Assembly: GCA_002424815.1 (NCBI GenBank)
Contig: DILB01000014.1
Location: 1-62,030 of the forward strand
Origin: Caryophanales bacterium UBA5603
GTDB taxonomy: Bacteria; Bacillota_I; Bacilli_A; Izemoplasmatales; Hujiaoplasmataceae
Reading direction: 5' to 3'
DNA: 62,030 nucleotides
Of this stretch, positions 43,791-52,172 are shown in pieces (position 1 is the first letter of the stretch; every line of letters begins with the position of its first letter). Both the position numbers and the translations under genes were made by a program. The notes beneath the pieces were generated by a model. That model was not told where the DNA came from. It made no database searches and saw nothing but the letters and a program-made list of their open reading frames with translations.

Positions 43791-44176
43791 GTATTCTTTT
43801 GAATGGTACAGCATTAGCATATATTGGTGATGCGATTTATGAGCTTGAGATTCGCAAATATCTTGTGACGAAAAAATTGACGAAAGTTAACGATCTTCAT
43901 TCGGCGGCCATTCGATTTACAAGCGCCATTGGCCAAGCTTATGTGGCTGAAAAATTAATTACTGAAATGCTTACTGAGACCGAAATGGAATATTACCGAC
44001 GCGGAAGGAATGCTACATCCTCTCGGAAAGCCCGTCATGCAGATTTAAAGACGTACCATCAATCCACTGGATTTGAAGCATTATTAGGTTTTCTTTTTTT
44101 TGATGGACAGATTGTGAGGTTGGCAGAAATCATTGATTTTTGTATCCGAAAAATTGAAGAACTTGAAAGCAATTAA
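43787..44176 (+). CDS. mrnC: Mini-ribonuclease 3
   Basis: A 129-residue RNase III catalytic domain without the dsRNA-binding domain. The signature LAYIGDAIYELEIR contains the catalytic acidic residues, with the second acidic site in FEALLGFLFFDG. In Bacillus it matures 23S rRNA ends with L3 as cofactor. GTG start overlapping the cysS TGA (GTGA). Confidence 0.93.
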   Translation: MSILLNGTALAYIGDAIYELEIRKYLVTKKLTKVNDLHSAAIRFTSAIGQAYVAEKLITEMLTETEMEYYRRGRNATSSRKARHADLKTYHQSTGFEALLGFLFFDGQIVRLAEIIDFCIRKIEELESN

Positions 44177-44232
44177 TCACTAACACACAACATAAATTTG
44201 ATTTTTATTTCAACATCCGAAATTATCAGATA

Positions 44233-44241
44233 TGATACAAT
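44233..44241 (+). promoter_or_regulatory. Extended -10 promoter before rlmB
   Basis: TGATACAAT, with hexamer TACAAT at 44236-44241, lies 16 bases before the start codon; no clear -35. It suggests rlmB can be transcribed apart from cysS-mrnC. Confidence 0.42.
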
Positions 44242-44257
44242 GAAAGTAGGCGAGATT

Positions 44258-44974
44258 ATGTCGGTATTGATCTATGGAAAAAATCCTTGTAAAGAAATTT
44301 TATTATCTGAAAAACCGATAATTAAAGCATATCTTGAAAAGGATCAAAACAGTGATTTGCACAGCATTCTCACTAAAAAATCGACTGATATAACAATGCT
44401 AAGTAAAGCCGATTTTAATCTTCGTTTTACAGGTAATCACCAAGGGATTGTTATAGAGGTTGCAGAGTATCATTTATTGACTTTAGATGAAGCAACTAAA
44501 AAACATGAAAAATTAAAAAATCCAACCTATTTGATGTTGGATGGCATTACTGACCCACATAATCTCGGAGCGATTATAAGAAGCGCTGAAGCAGGAGGCA
44601 TTACTGCCATTATTCTCCCTAAAAATCGAAGCGTTGGTATTACTGGAACTGTCGCAAAAGTTAGCTCTGGGGCGCTTGAATATATGGATTTAATTGAAGT
44701 GGTTAATCTATCTCAAACGATTGATAAACTGAAAAAAATCGGTTTTTGGATTGTTGGCACTGAGATGAATGCTCCTAAAAAATATACTGAAATCGATGTT
44801 ACGACGCCTCTGTGCATTATTATTGGTAGTGAAGGCAAAGGGATTAGTCGTCTTTTAAAAGAAAAATCGGATTATTTAATTAGCATTCCTATGGTTGGGC
44901 ATGTTAATAGTTTGAATGCCTCAGTCAGTGCTGGTATTGTAATTTTTGAAATATTAAAACAGAAAGGATTATGA
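44258..44974 (+). CDS. rlmB: 23S rRNA Gm2251-type 2'-O-methyltransferase (SpoU/TrmH family)
   Basis: A 238-residue SPOUT methyltransferase. A short N-terminal substrate-binding domain is followed by the trefoil-knot domain with its three motifs: DPHNLGAIIRSAEA, IIIGSEGKGIS, and SIPMVGHVNSLNASVSAGI. Bacillus YacO/RlmB is in the same place. ATG 44258 is preferred over an in-frame ATG at 44198, which lies upstream of the -10 element; AGGCGAG is a modest ribosome binding site. Confidence 0.92.
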   Translation: MSVLIYGKNPCKEILLSEKPIIKAYLEKDQNSDLHSILTKKSTDITMLSKADFNLRFTGNHQGIVIEVAEYHLLTLDEATKKHEKLKNPTYLMLDGITDPHNLGAIIRSAEAGGITAIILPKNRSVGITGTVAKVSSGALEYMDLIEVVNLSQTIDKLKKIGFWIVGTEMNAPKKYTEIDVTTPLCIIIGSEGKGISRLLKEKSDYLISIPMVGHVNSLNASVSAGIVIFEILKQKGL

Positions 44975-44977
44975 TGA

Positions 44978-45523
44978 TTGGTGGATTTTCGCAAATATAA
45001 CGATTACGAAATTATCGATCTCATCAAACAAGGCAATGAAGAAGCTTTGAATTTGATGTTTGAGAAATACCGTTATCTTATTGCGAAAAAAATCATCCAA
45101 TTCAACCTGACAGAAGATTTTGATGATTTTCACCAAGAAGGGTTGATGGTTTTATATAAGTCCGTTATGAAATTTGATGATACTCGTACAAAAACATTCA
45201 CTCGGTTTTTTGAAATGAATTTTGAAAGGCATTTGATTACATTAATTCGATCACGAAAGCGCAAACAACGTTTTATGATTGATAGATTGCCGTTATTATA
45301 CGCTGAAGTTATTCAAGAGGCGAAATCGGATTATTATACAGAAATAGAAATTCGTAAAGTGTTGGATCGCTTATCCGATCTTGAAAAAGTAGTCTTTGAA
45401 CAACGTTTTATTCAAAATCAAGAGGTTCAAATTATTGCGAAAAACCATCAGGTTGAACCCAAGACAATCTATAATGCCATTGAGCGTATTCGGAAAAAGA
45501 TTAAATTTCATTTAGACACATGA
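44978..45523 (+). CDS. SigH-like sigma-70 family factor
   Basis: A 181-residue sigma factor with regions 2 and 4. Region 2 spans roughly residues 10-90 (YLIAKKIIQFNLTEDFDDFHQEG, then FDDTRTKTFTRFFEMNFERHLITLIRSRKRK); region 4 is LSDLEKVVFEQRFIQNQEVQIIAKNHQVEPKT with the helix-turn-helix. The place between rlmB and rpmG is that of sigH in Bacillus, where SigH serves sporulation and competence. Start is TTG 44978 or the adjacent GTG 44981, after AAAGGA. The yacP (rae1) gene that separates rlmB and sigH in Bacillus is absent. Confidence 0.87.
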   Translation: MVDFRKYNDYEIIDLIKQGNEEALNLMFEKYRYLIAKKIIQFNLTEDFDDFHQEGLMVLYKSVMKFDDTRTKTFTRFFEMNFERHLITLIRSRKRKQRFMIDRLPLLYAEVIQEAKSDYYTEIEIRKVLDRLSDLEKVVFEQRFIQNQEVQIIAKNHQVEPKTIYNAIERIRKKIKFHLDT

Positions 45524-45528
45524 TTTTC

Positions 45529-45557
45529 TTGACAAAATATGCTTTTTTTGGTACATT
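45529..45557 (+). promoter_or_regulatory. Promoter of rpmG-secE-nusG
   Basis: Perfect TTGACA at 45529-45534, 17 bases, TACATT at 45552-45557. Confidence 0.75.
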
Positions 45558-45583
45558 TATTAAAGCAAGCGAGTTGATAACTT

Positions 45584-45730
45584 ATGAAAGACAAGACAGT
45601 ATTAATCTGTCAAGAATGTTTATCCCGAAATTATGAGATAAAAAAGACGGCTGGACGTCAAAATCGATTTGAAATGAAAAAATATTGTGACAAGTGCAAA
45701 AAGCATACAATCCACAAGGAAAGTAAATAG
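45584..45730 (+). CDS. rpmG: Ribosomal protein L33, zinc-binding type
   Basis: A 48-residue L33 beginning MKDKTVLICQECLSRNY. Two C-x2-C pairs (CQEC, CDKC) make it the zinc form. It sits near the E site of the 50S subunit. The nearest ribosome binding site is weak (AGCGAG), 11 bases before ATG. It lies 11 bases before secE, as in most Firmicutes. Confidence 0.93.
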   Translation: MKDKTVLICQECLSRNYEIKKTAGRQNRFEMKKYCDKCKKHTIHKESK

Positions 45731-45741
45731 GAGGAGTTAAC

Positions 45742-46230
45742 ATGGCTCTGAAAAATAAAGAAACAAAAGTAAAAAAAGTTAAACCGGTCTATACACCCGA
45801 AGAAAAAAAATCTCGGGTTATGGAAATTCTAAAGAAAGAGTATGCTTTTGAGAACTGGTTATTAGCAATCCTTTCACCGATTTTAATTTTATATGGTGTA
45901 TATATTGTTTCTGGCAAATTTGGTACCGTCAATTTGACGGCTATTTTAGGTAATTCAGACATCGGCATTATCGATTTCTTTTTTGAAACGGATTTAAAAC
46001 GAATTCTTACTGGATCGTTTTTAATTCTTGTCGGATCATTGGTCATCGTGTATTTAATTATTCCGATTCTACGTCCTTCAATCTCAGAAATGAAAAAAGT
46101 TTCTTGGCCAACGGGTAAAGAACTCGGCAGTGATTCAGGTCAAGTATTCGGATTTTTGATTTTCTTGATTGTTATCTTTACGCTTTATGGTTTCCTTCTT
46201 GATCCGCTCTTCAAATGGATTTATAGTTAA
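45742..46230 (+). CDS. secE: Preprotein translocase subunit SecE, three-segment form
   Basis: SecE clamps the SecY channel. The conserved C-terminus is clear (RPSISEMKKVSWPTGKEL, then TM3 at about 135-155). The protein has 162 residues and two further membrane segments at about 38-56 and 88-110, whereas Bacillus SecE has about 60 residues and one segment. This layout resembles the three-segment E. coli SecE but with a longer, charged loop between TM1 and TM2. GGAGGAG precedes the ATG. nusG follows. Confidence 0.9.
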   Translation: MALKNKETKVKKVKPVYTPEEKKSRVMEILKKEYAFENWLLAILSPILILYGVYIVSGKFGTVNLTAILGNSDIGIIDFFFETDLKRILTGSFLILVGSLVIVYLIIPILRPSISEMKKVSWPTGKELGSDSGQVFGFLIFLIVIFTLYGFLLDPLFKWIYS

Positions 46231-46250
46231 TAGGAAATTTGGCAGACGCA

Positions 46251-46790
46251 ATGGAAAACAAGCGTTTATGGTATATAGTTCAAACATATTCTGGGTTTGA
46301 AAATTCCGTCAAAGAAAATCTCAAACGCAGAATCGAAACCATGGAAATGGAAGGTTTGATTTTCGAGGTCATGATACCTGAAGAGCTCAAGACCGAGAAG
46401 AAAGCCGATGGATCGACCAAAGAAAAAATGGTCAAAATGTTCCCTGGATATGTTTTTATAGAAATGATTGTGACTGATGACTCCTGGTTCGTCGTCAGAA
46501 ACACCCCCGGTGTGACAGGTTTTCTTGGGTCCAGCGGTGGTGGCACAAAACCCATCCCACTGATGCCAGAAGAAATCAATCCGATTCTTAAAAAATGCGG
46601 AATGTTATCTGTTCAAAAACTCAATGCTCAGATTGGTCAGAGCATCAAAGTCGCCAACGGACCTTTCTCAGGTCAAATTGGCACTATTGAAAGCATCAAT
46701 GATGAAAAGGGCATTGTTAAAATCTTGGTTGATATGTTTGGACGCAAAACGCCAATCGACCTTGATTTCGCCGATATCGAGATTATTTAA
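46251..46790 (+). CDS. nusG: Transcription elongation factor NusG
   Basis: A 179-residue NusG. NGN domain from WYIVQTYSGFENSVKENL through MFPGYVFIEM and WFVVRNTPGVTGFLG; C-terminal KOW domain with VANGPFSGQIGTIESINDEKGIVKILVDMFGR. It links RNA polymerase to S10 and the ribosome or to Rho. ATG 46251 matches the family start; a TTG at 46239 is closer to AGGA but would add four residues. Followed by a terminator, so in this genome the operon ends here rather than at rplK-rplA. Confidence 0.95.
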   Translation: MENKRLWYIVQTYSGFENSVKENLKRRIETMEMEGLIFEVMIPEELKTEKKADGSTKEKMVKMFPGYVFIEMIVTDDSWFVVRNTPGVTGFLGSSGGGTKPIPLMPEEINPILKKCGMLSVQKLNAQIGQSIKVANGPFSGQIGTIESINDEKGIVKILVDMFGRKTPIDLDFADIEII

Positions 46791-46818
46791 AAGTCAGAGT
46801 TTCTGACTTTTTCTTTTA
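46790..46818 (+). terminator. Terminator after nusG
   Basis: A nine-base-pair stem AAAGTCAGA/TCTGACTTT with a three-base loop runs into a T-rich tail. It begins on the last base of the nusG stop codon. Confidence 0.85.
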
Positions 46819-46836
46819 TTTATCACGCTTTTAAGA

Positions 46837-46849
46837 TATAATATATAAT
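46837..46849 (+). promoter_or_regulatory. Tandem -10 elements before the ABC-FtsX pair
   Basis: Two TATAAT hexamers (46837-46842, 46844-46849) are present; -35 hexamers are poor. Confidence 0.4.
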
Positions 46850-46868
46850 ACTCAAAGAGGAGGAAAAA

Positions 46869-49115
46869 ATGATAAAATTAGTCAATGTATCCAAATATTA
46901 CAGTTCCCATAACGTTATCGCACTTGGCTTGAGAAAAGTCAATCTTGAATTGCAATCAAATGAATTTGTCGCCATTGTCGGAGAATCAGGATCCGGAAAA
47001 ACGACGCTTTTAAATGTCATCTGCGGTATTGATTCGTATGAAGAGGGTGAAATGTATCTTAACGGCGAAGAAACTTCATACTATAGCACATCAGAAATGG
47101 AAGATTATCGAAAAAAATATATAGCTTTTGTATTTCAAAATTACAACCTTATCGATGCTTATACCGTTTTGCAAAACGTTGAAGCTCCGCTTGTTTTAGC
47201 AGGATATCCCAAAAAACAAATTCGATCAAAAGCCATCGAAATTATTAAGCGCGTCGGATTGGAAAAACACATTCACCATAAGGCGACTAAATTATCAGGG
47301 GGCCAAAAACAACGGGTTGTCATCGCAAGAGCTTTAGCAAAAGATTGTCCAATCATTGCGGCTGATGAACCCACAGGTAATTTAGATAGCGCTTCTGCAA
47401 AGCAGATTTTAGAATTGCTCAAGGAGATTTCTAAGGATAAACTTGTCATCCTTGTGACTCACGACTATGAACAAGTCAAAGACATCGCAACGCGTAGAAT
47501 CAGAATTTTTGATGGTGAAATTGTTGAAGACATCGAAATGCAACATGTTGAAAAGACATCGTTGCCAAAATTGACTGATGAAACTAAATCGATCAAATTT
47601 TTTGATATGATTATGATTGCGCTAAGGAATTTATTATCCGTTCCCAAAAAAACAATTTTAATGTTGAGTATTTTTTCTATTTTTGTCTTTTTTGTTGCAT
47701 TAGCTTACGGTTCTTTCAACGCGGCTTTGCGCGATATTGAAGGCTTTGGAAATTCCTATTTTAACAATGCTTCCATTTCACGAATTGTATTGTCTAAATC
47801 GGATGGCTCAGCTTTTTCTGAAACAGATTTAACCGAATTATACGCCTTGAATTTGACCCAAACCATTATTCCTCGAGACTATGTTTTGGATCAAAATTTT
47901 TGGCTGGCAAACAATACATCCGGTCAATATGATCTTTGGTTAAGTGGACGGATTTTACCTTCAAGCATCCTTGATGATGACATCAAATTATTGGCTGGCG
48001 AATTGCCTGCCAATAATCTTGAAGCATTGATTGCGATTTCACCCAGCAATCTGAATGATTTTGAGTCGTATATCGGTCTAATTTTCAAGGCCAGTGATTA
48101 CGATGAATCACCGCTAATATTAAAATCAGGTATTAAGGTGGTTGGAATTGTTTCAGCAGCAGCGATATATATGCCTCTAAATTATAGCAATGATTCCTAC
48201 CTTATTGTGTCTGATGACGCTTTCAATGAGATTGGCAAATCTACTTATTTTCAATACCTAACCGATTCAAAATTGACACTCAACTATAATTCTGAATCGC
48301 AAGTGATTCAAAAATTTATATCCAGTATTGGGTTTGAAATCGACAATACGCTTCCTAATAACAAATTGATGTTGCCTACACAAATGTATCCTTGTGTTGG
48401 ACCCGAAGATGATACTTGTATCGTAACCGGCAAAATTGATATCACAGATGTTTACACATCATATACTGTAGATAATTTGACTTTTGGCAGACAAGCAACA
48501 AATACAGGTTATTATCGTGATGTTATTAAATTAAATCAGACGACGTATAATCGTCTAACAAACGTAGAAACTTATCAAATTTCACTCATTACTAATACGG
48601 ATGTTGGCGTGGATGGATTTGTAGTGAGACTTCGTTCAATCGGTTCGTTATTGGGAACTGGTAAGTACGATATCATCTATCCGTATCGCTCACAATCATC
48701 CGATTCTTTCTCCGCAATCATTCAAATGTTCTCAATCATTGGGGCAACGATAACCGTCGCATTCACTATGTTAGCTTCGGTCTTGATTTCATATGTTATT
48801 TTCAAAGCGATTATCAACACTAAGATGCATGATTATGCGATATTCAGAACCATTGGGGCCAATCAAAAAACGATTAAGAAAATGATCTACCTTGAAAATT
48901 ATCTGACTGCAACGTTGGGGTATATAATCATTGCGACGGTCATGATTATTTTGAATAATGGCAACACCTTCTTATCAGATATTTTGAAATATTATCTTTG
49001 GAGTAGTTATTTGGTGCTGTTTGGTATGGCTTTATTTATGGCCTTTTCGATATCGAGTCGATATTGTCGTAAGGTTTTCAAAGAGTCGGTTAGTACGACT
49101 CTGAAAACAGAATAG
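46869..49115 (+). CDS. ABC transporter, fused ATPase and FtsX-like permease (1)
   Basis: A 748-residue single-chain subunit of the MacB/FtsX (type VII) class. Residues 1-225: ATPase with Walker A GESGSGKTT, FQNYNL Q-loop, LSGGQKQR, and ADEPTGNLD. Then one membrane segment (about 258-280), a large extracellular domain (about 285-615), and three C-terminal segments (about 615-735). The extracellular domain has two close cysteines (C509, C517) that could bond. Such proteins transmit force across the membrane and may extrude peptides, lipids or lipoproteins; substrate unknown. GAGGAGG precedes the ATG. It sits between nusG and rplK. Confidence 0.85.
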   Translation: MIKLVNVSKYYSSHNVIALGLRKVNLELQSNEFVAIVGESGSGKTTLLNVICGIDSYEEGEMYLNGEETSYYSTSEMEDYRKKYIAFVFQNYNLIDAYTVLQNVEAPLVLAGYPKKQIRSKAIEIIKRVGLEKHIHHKATKLSGGQKQRVVIARALAKDCPIIAADEPTGNLDSASAKQILELLKEISKDKLVILVTHDYEQVKDIATRRIRIFDGEIVEDIEMQHVEKTSLPKLTDETKSIKFFDMIMIALRNLLSVPKKTILMLSIFSIFVFFVALAYGSFNAALRDIEGFGNSYFNNASISRIVLSKSDGSAFSETDLTELYALNLTQTIIPRDYVLDQNFWLANNTSGQYDLWLSGRILPSSILDDDIKLLAGELPANNLEALIAISPSNLNDFESYIGLIFKASDYDESPLILKSGIKVVGIVSAAAIYMPLNYSNDSYLIVSDDAFNEIGKSTYFQYLTDSKLTLNYNSESQVIQKFISSIGFEIDNTLPNNKLMLPTQMYPCVGPEDDTCIVTGKIDITDVYTSYTVDNLTFGRQATNTGYYRDVIKLNQTTYNRLTNVETYQISLITNTDVGVDGFVVRLRSIGSLLGTGKYDIIYPYRSQSSDSFSAIIQMFSIIGATITVAFTMLASVLISYVIFKAIINTKMHDYAIFRTIGANQKTIKKMIYLENYLTATLGYIIIATVMIILNNGNTFLSDILKYYLWSSYLVLFGMALFMAFSISSRYCRKVFKESVSTTLKTE

Positions 49116-49126
49116 GGGGCGAAAAC

Positions 49127-51532
49127 ATGATTAGGCTAAAAAATCTACATAAGTACTTTAATCGTGGAAAAATCAACGAAATCCATGTCATCAATGATAC
49201 GACTATCGAATTTCCTGAGAAAGGTCTTGTGGCGATGACGGGTCCCTCTGGCTGTGGTAAAACGACCTTATTAAATGTCATTGGTGGACTTGACAAATTT
49301 AGTAGTGGATTAATTGATTTTGATGGTCATGAACTTTCTAGTTATGACCCTTCGAAATGGGATCCTATTCGAAATAAATATGTTGGATATATATTTCAAA
49401 ATTACAACTTAATTACCGACAAGACCGTTTATGAAAATGTTGAAATTGCACTTAATATGGCAGGTTTATATAAAGCAGAAGAAATCGAAGAGCGTGTCAA
49501 TTATGTTCTTCGAAGTGTAGGCATGTATAATTTTCGAAGACGCAATGTATTAGCGCTCTCTGGAGGGCAACAACAACGTGTTGCCATCGCGAGAGCCATC
49601 GCTAAAAACCCTAAAGTCGTTCTCGCTGATGAACCGACGGGAAATCTTGATGCAAACAATACATTTGAAGTTATGGGACTTATCAAGAAAATTTCTCAAA
49701 CTTGCTTAGTTATTTTGGTCAGTCATGAGAAAGATTTAGTGGATTTTTATGCAGATCGCGTTTTAGAGCTATCAGATGGTAAAATCATCAATGATTATAT
49801 AAATGAAGGCAACCGAACTTTAGAACATATCGATGATCGTAATATTTATTTACAAGACCTTGAGAAAGAATCAATCACTCAGCCGCTAGGCATTGAATAT
49901 TATTATCTTAAACATCCAGTGGCTTCTCCCAACTTAAAAGTAATTTACACGAATAATACTTTTTACATCAAAGCGGAATCAAAAGCGAAAATTATCTTTT
50001 TGAATGAAGATTCTGAAATCAGACTCATTGACGAGCATTATCGTAAGCCAGAAACAGAGGACATCAGTCAATCAGAGTTCGATCTTTCTCAGTTTGGAGT
50101 TATTAAATCTGATCCCTCTCGTAAATCATTCATTCGCTTTTGGGACACATTTAAGGCTGGATTTAAAAAAGTTTTGTCGGGTCGTAAATTCTTCGGAAAA
50201 TTATTTTTGGTGGTTTATTTTATCATATCGGCTTTGATTGTTTATAACTTAGCTAGTTTCGGTAATTTAACTAATGCAGATGAAAAAAAATTCTTTACGA
50301 TTGGTCGCAATTTAATTTCCGTTGAAATGCAGAGTGATACAACTTACAACGACATCATGGACATTGTTAATAATACGTCCGTCTCTGATGTTGTACCTTA
50401 TTTCGGTCCACAATATATTTCGCTATATGTTGAAAAATACTATCAGGCCAGTGGCTATCGCAAAGGTTATGGCAACATTAGCGCTTTTCCTATGAAGGTT
50501 TCACAGATTAACGCGGCTGATTTAGTGTCTGGATCCTTACCAACCAAGAGTTCAGAAGTTGCGATTGATCAGTGGCTTGCGGAACGTTTATTCGAACAAA
50601 AATCAATTGCTGATTTGGGCATCATATCAGCAGATGAATTTATTGGGGCAGAAATTAGCATCTATGGGAGCCCAACAGTTAAGATTGTCGGAATCGTTGA
50701 AACTCGTTCACCCATCATCGTGCTTTCTGATGATAATTATTTAATGTTAATTCAATCAGGGTTTATGAGCCTTGGAACAGCCCTCGGTCATTACGAAATA
50801 ACATCTGGGGTTAACATAACGGCTACAGGCCAAGTTTTAGTATCCAAATATTCTGGACTATCGATTGGCTCAACAATGGTTTTGTATGGGGTTTCAATGC
50901 AAATCGTAGGTCAATACGAGAGTGAATTTATCAATCAACCGATTATTAGTAACCCGGATGCGGTTAAAATTATCATCGAACAACGATTATTGAATTATAC
51001 AGAACAAAAAGGTTCATTGTATTTTTATGCTGAGGATGTTAATCTTGCAATAAGTGACATTTCTGCGATGGAATTCAACGCAGTCGATGCATATGAATTT
51101 ACACGAGAAAATTATTTAGCTGATCAAAGAGAAAGAATTTCTGGAAGAATCATGTCGATATTCGTTACAATCGCTGGGATCATTGTATATATTTTCTTGA
51201 TGATGCGCTCGAGTATGCTGGGTCGCATTAAAGAAATCGGTATTTATCGTTCAATTGGAGCTACTAAAAAAGATATCTATAAAATCTTTATATCAGAAAT
51301 CATTGCATTTACAACGATTGGGTCTCTGACGGGTTATTTGTTTATGACTTATGTTGTGAATCAAATTGAAAAATCATTTGGTGGCTTAGTCAGTACTTTC
51401 AATTTTCCATTTACGCTATTTTTCGGAGGCATTTTAGGTATCTATTTAATCAACATTATCTTTGGTATGCTTCCAATATTTTCACTGTTAAGAAAAACCC
51501 CTTCAGAAATCAATGCCAAGTATGATATCTAG
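49127..51532 (+). CDS. ABC transporter, fused ATPase and FtsX-like permease (2)
   Basis: An 801-residue partner with the same plan: ATPase to about residue 230 (Walker A GPSGCGKTT, LSGGQQQR, ADEPTGNLD), then about 125 linker residues before the first membrane segment (about 365-385), an extracellular domain, and three C-terminal segments with a GRIKEIGIYRSIGATKKDI loop typical of FtsX-like permeases. It follows gene 1 by 11 bases with AGGGGGCG, so they probably form a heterodimer. Both ATPases look catalytically complete. No regulator, peptide or histidine kinase is linked. Confidence 0.85.
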   Translation: MIRLKNLHKYFNRGKINEIHVINDTTIEFPEKGLVAMTGPSGCGKTTLLNVIGGLDKFSSGLIDFDGHELSSYDPSKWDPIRNKYVGYIFQNYNLITDKTVYENVEIALNMAGLYKAEEIEERVNYVLRSVGMYNFRRRNVLALSGGQQQRVAIARAIAKNPKVVLADEPTGNLDANNTFEVMGLIKKISQTCLVILVSHEKDLVDFYADRVLELSDGKIINDYINEGNRTLEHIDDRNIYLQDLEKESITQPLGIEYYYLKHPVASPNLKVIYTNNTFYIKAESKAKIIFLNEDSEIRLIDEHYRKPETEDISQSEFDLSQFGVIKSDPSRKSFIRFWDTFKAGFKKVLSGRKFFGKLFLVVYFIISALIVYNLASFGNLTNADEKKFFTIGRNLISVEMQSDTTYNDIMDIVNNTSVSDVVPYFGPQYISLYVEKYYQASGYRKGYGNISAFPMKVSQINAADLVSGSLPTKSSEVAIDQWLAERLFEQKSIADLGIISADEFIGAEISIYGSPTVKIVGIVETRSPIIVLSDDNYLMLIQSGFMSLGTALGHYEITSGVNITATGQVLVSKYSGLSIGSTMVLYGVSMQIVGQYESEFINQPIISNPDAVKIIIEQRLLNYTEQKGSLYFYAEDVNLAISDISAMEFNAVDAYEFTRENYLADQRERISGRIMSIFVTIAGIIVYIFLMMRSSMLGRIKEIGIYRSIGATKKDIYKIFISEIIAFTTIGSLTGYLFMTYVVNQIEKSFGGLVSTFNFPFTLFFGGILGIYLINIIFGMLPIFSLLRKTPSEINAKYDI

Positions 51533-51554
51533 CTTTAAAACCAGTAAATTATTC

Positions 51555-51583
51555 TTGACTAAATGCAACCATTATTGTATAAT
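51555..51583 (+). promoter_or_regulatory. Promoter of rplK-rplA
   Basis: TTGACT at 51555-51560, 17 bases, perfect TATAAT at 51578-51583. Confidence 0.8.
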
Positions 51584-51610
51584 AATCGAGCGTGTGTTTA
51601 TACACACAGA

Positions 51611-51653
51611 TTTCGTTGGGAGGATTTATAAATCCTTTGACCACATCACGAAA
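51611..51653 (+). promoter_or_regulatory. Probable L1 operator in the rplK leader
   Basis: The outer stem TTTCGT/ACGAAA encloses TGG/CCA and an inner hairpin AGGATT-TA-TAAATCCT. It carries TGGGAGGA (51617-51624) and ACCACAT (51640-51646), shared with a second site before rplA (52123-52157), and ends three bases before the rplK Shine-Dalgarno. Position and repetition suggest autogenous control by ribosomal protein L1; direct binding is inferred. Confidence 0.6.
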
Positions 51654-51670
51654 CTAAGGAGGTGTCTTTC

Positions 51671-52096
51671 GTGGCTAGAGAAATCAAGACAGTCGTAAAG
51701 CTCCAAATACCAGGTGGTAAAGCAACACCAGCACCACCAATCGGTCCAGCTTTAGGACAAGCAGGCGTCAACATTCAACAATTTTGTATGCAATTCAACG
51801 ACCGCACAAAAGAGAATGTTGGTAGCGTTATTCCGGTTGTGATTACGGTTTTCGACGACCGTTCATTCACATTTATTACCAAAACCCCACCTGCAAGCGA
51901 TCTATTAAAGAAGGCTTGCAACATCCAAAAAGGCGCATCGAATTCTAAAAAAGATACCGTTGCGACGATCACTCGTGCAAAACTGCGCGAACTTGCAGCC
52001 ATTAAGCTTCCAGATTTAAATGCTAATGATGTTGAAGCAGCATCACGCATTCTCGAAGGTTCTGCAAGAAACATGGGAATTGTCGTAATCGACTAA
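51671..52096 (+). CDS. rplK: Ribosomal protein L11
   Basis: A 141-residue L11 (the standard length) with VVKLQIPGGKATPAPPIGPALGQAGVNI and the C-terminal rRNA-binding domain with the SNSKKDTV and GSARNMGI blocks. It forms the GTPase-centre base and is needed for RelA activation and thiostrepton action. GTG 51671 has AAGGAGG at ideal spacing; the GTG at 51662 overlaps that site and is not used. Confidence 0.96.
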   Translation: MAREIKTVVKLQIPGGKATPAPPIGPALGQAGVNIQQFCMQFNDRTKENVGSVIPVVITVFDDRSFTFITKTPPASDLLKKACNIQKGASNSKKDTVATITRAKLRELAAIKLPDLNANDVEAASRILEGSARNMGIVVID

Positions 52097-52102
52097 GCAT
52101 AC

Positions 52103-52122
52103 TAGTTGTGATTATACAACTA
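52103..52122 (+). repeat. Small inverted repeat in the rplK-rplA gap
   Basis: TAGTTGT and ACAACTA (seven pairs) around a six-base loop. No T run follows, so it is not a terminator; it may be a processing or pausing element. Confidence 0.45.
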
Positions 52123-52157
52123 TATATGGGAGGACATTTCCGCTAACACCACATATA
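52123..52157 (+). promoter_or_regulatory. Probable L1 operator before rplA
   Basis: Outer stem TATATG/CATATA with an inner GGA-CATT-TCC hairpin. It contains TGGGAGGA (52127-52134) and ACCACAT (52148-52154), as in the site before rplK, and abuts the rplA Shine-Dalgarno AGGAGG. This suggests L1 controls its own translation. Confidence 0.6.
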
Positions 52158-52172
52158 GGAGGAAAAAATAAC

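Noticed and set aside
52103..52122. The rplK-rplA inverted repeat as a terminator
   Set aside because: There is no T run after it and rplA lacks its own promoter, so termination here would silence L1.
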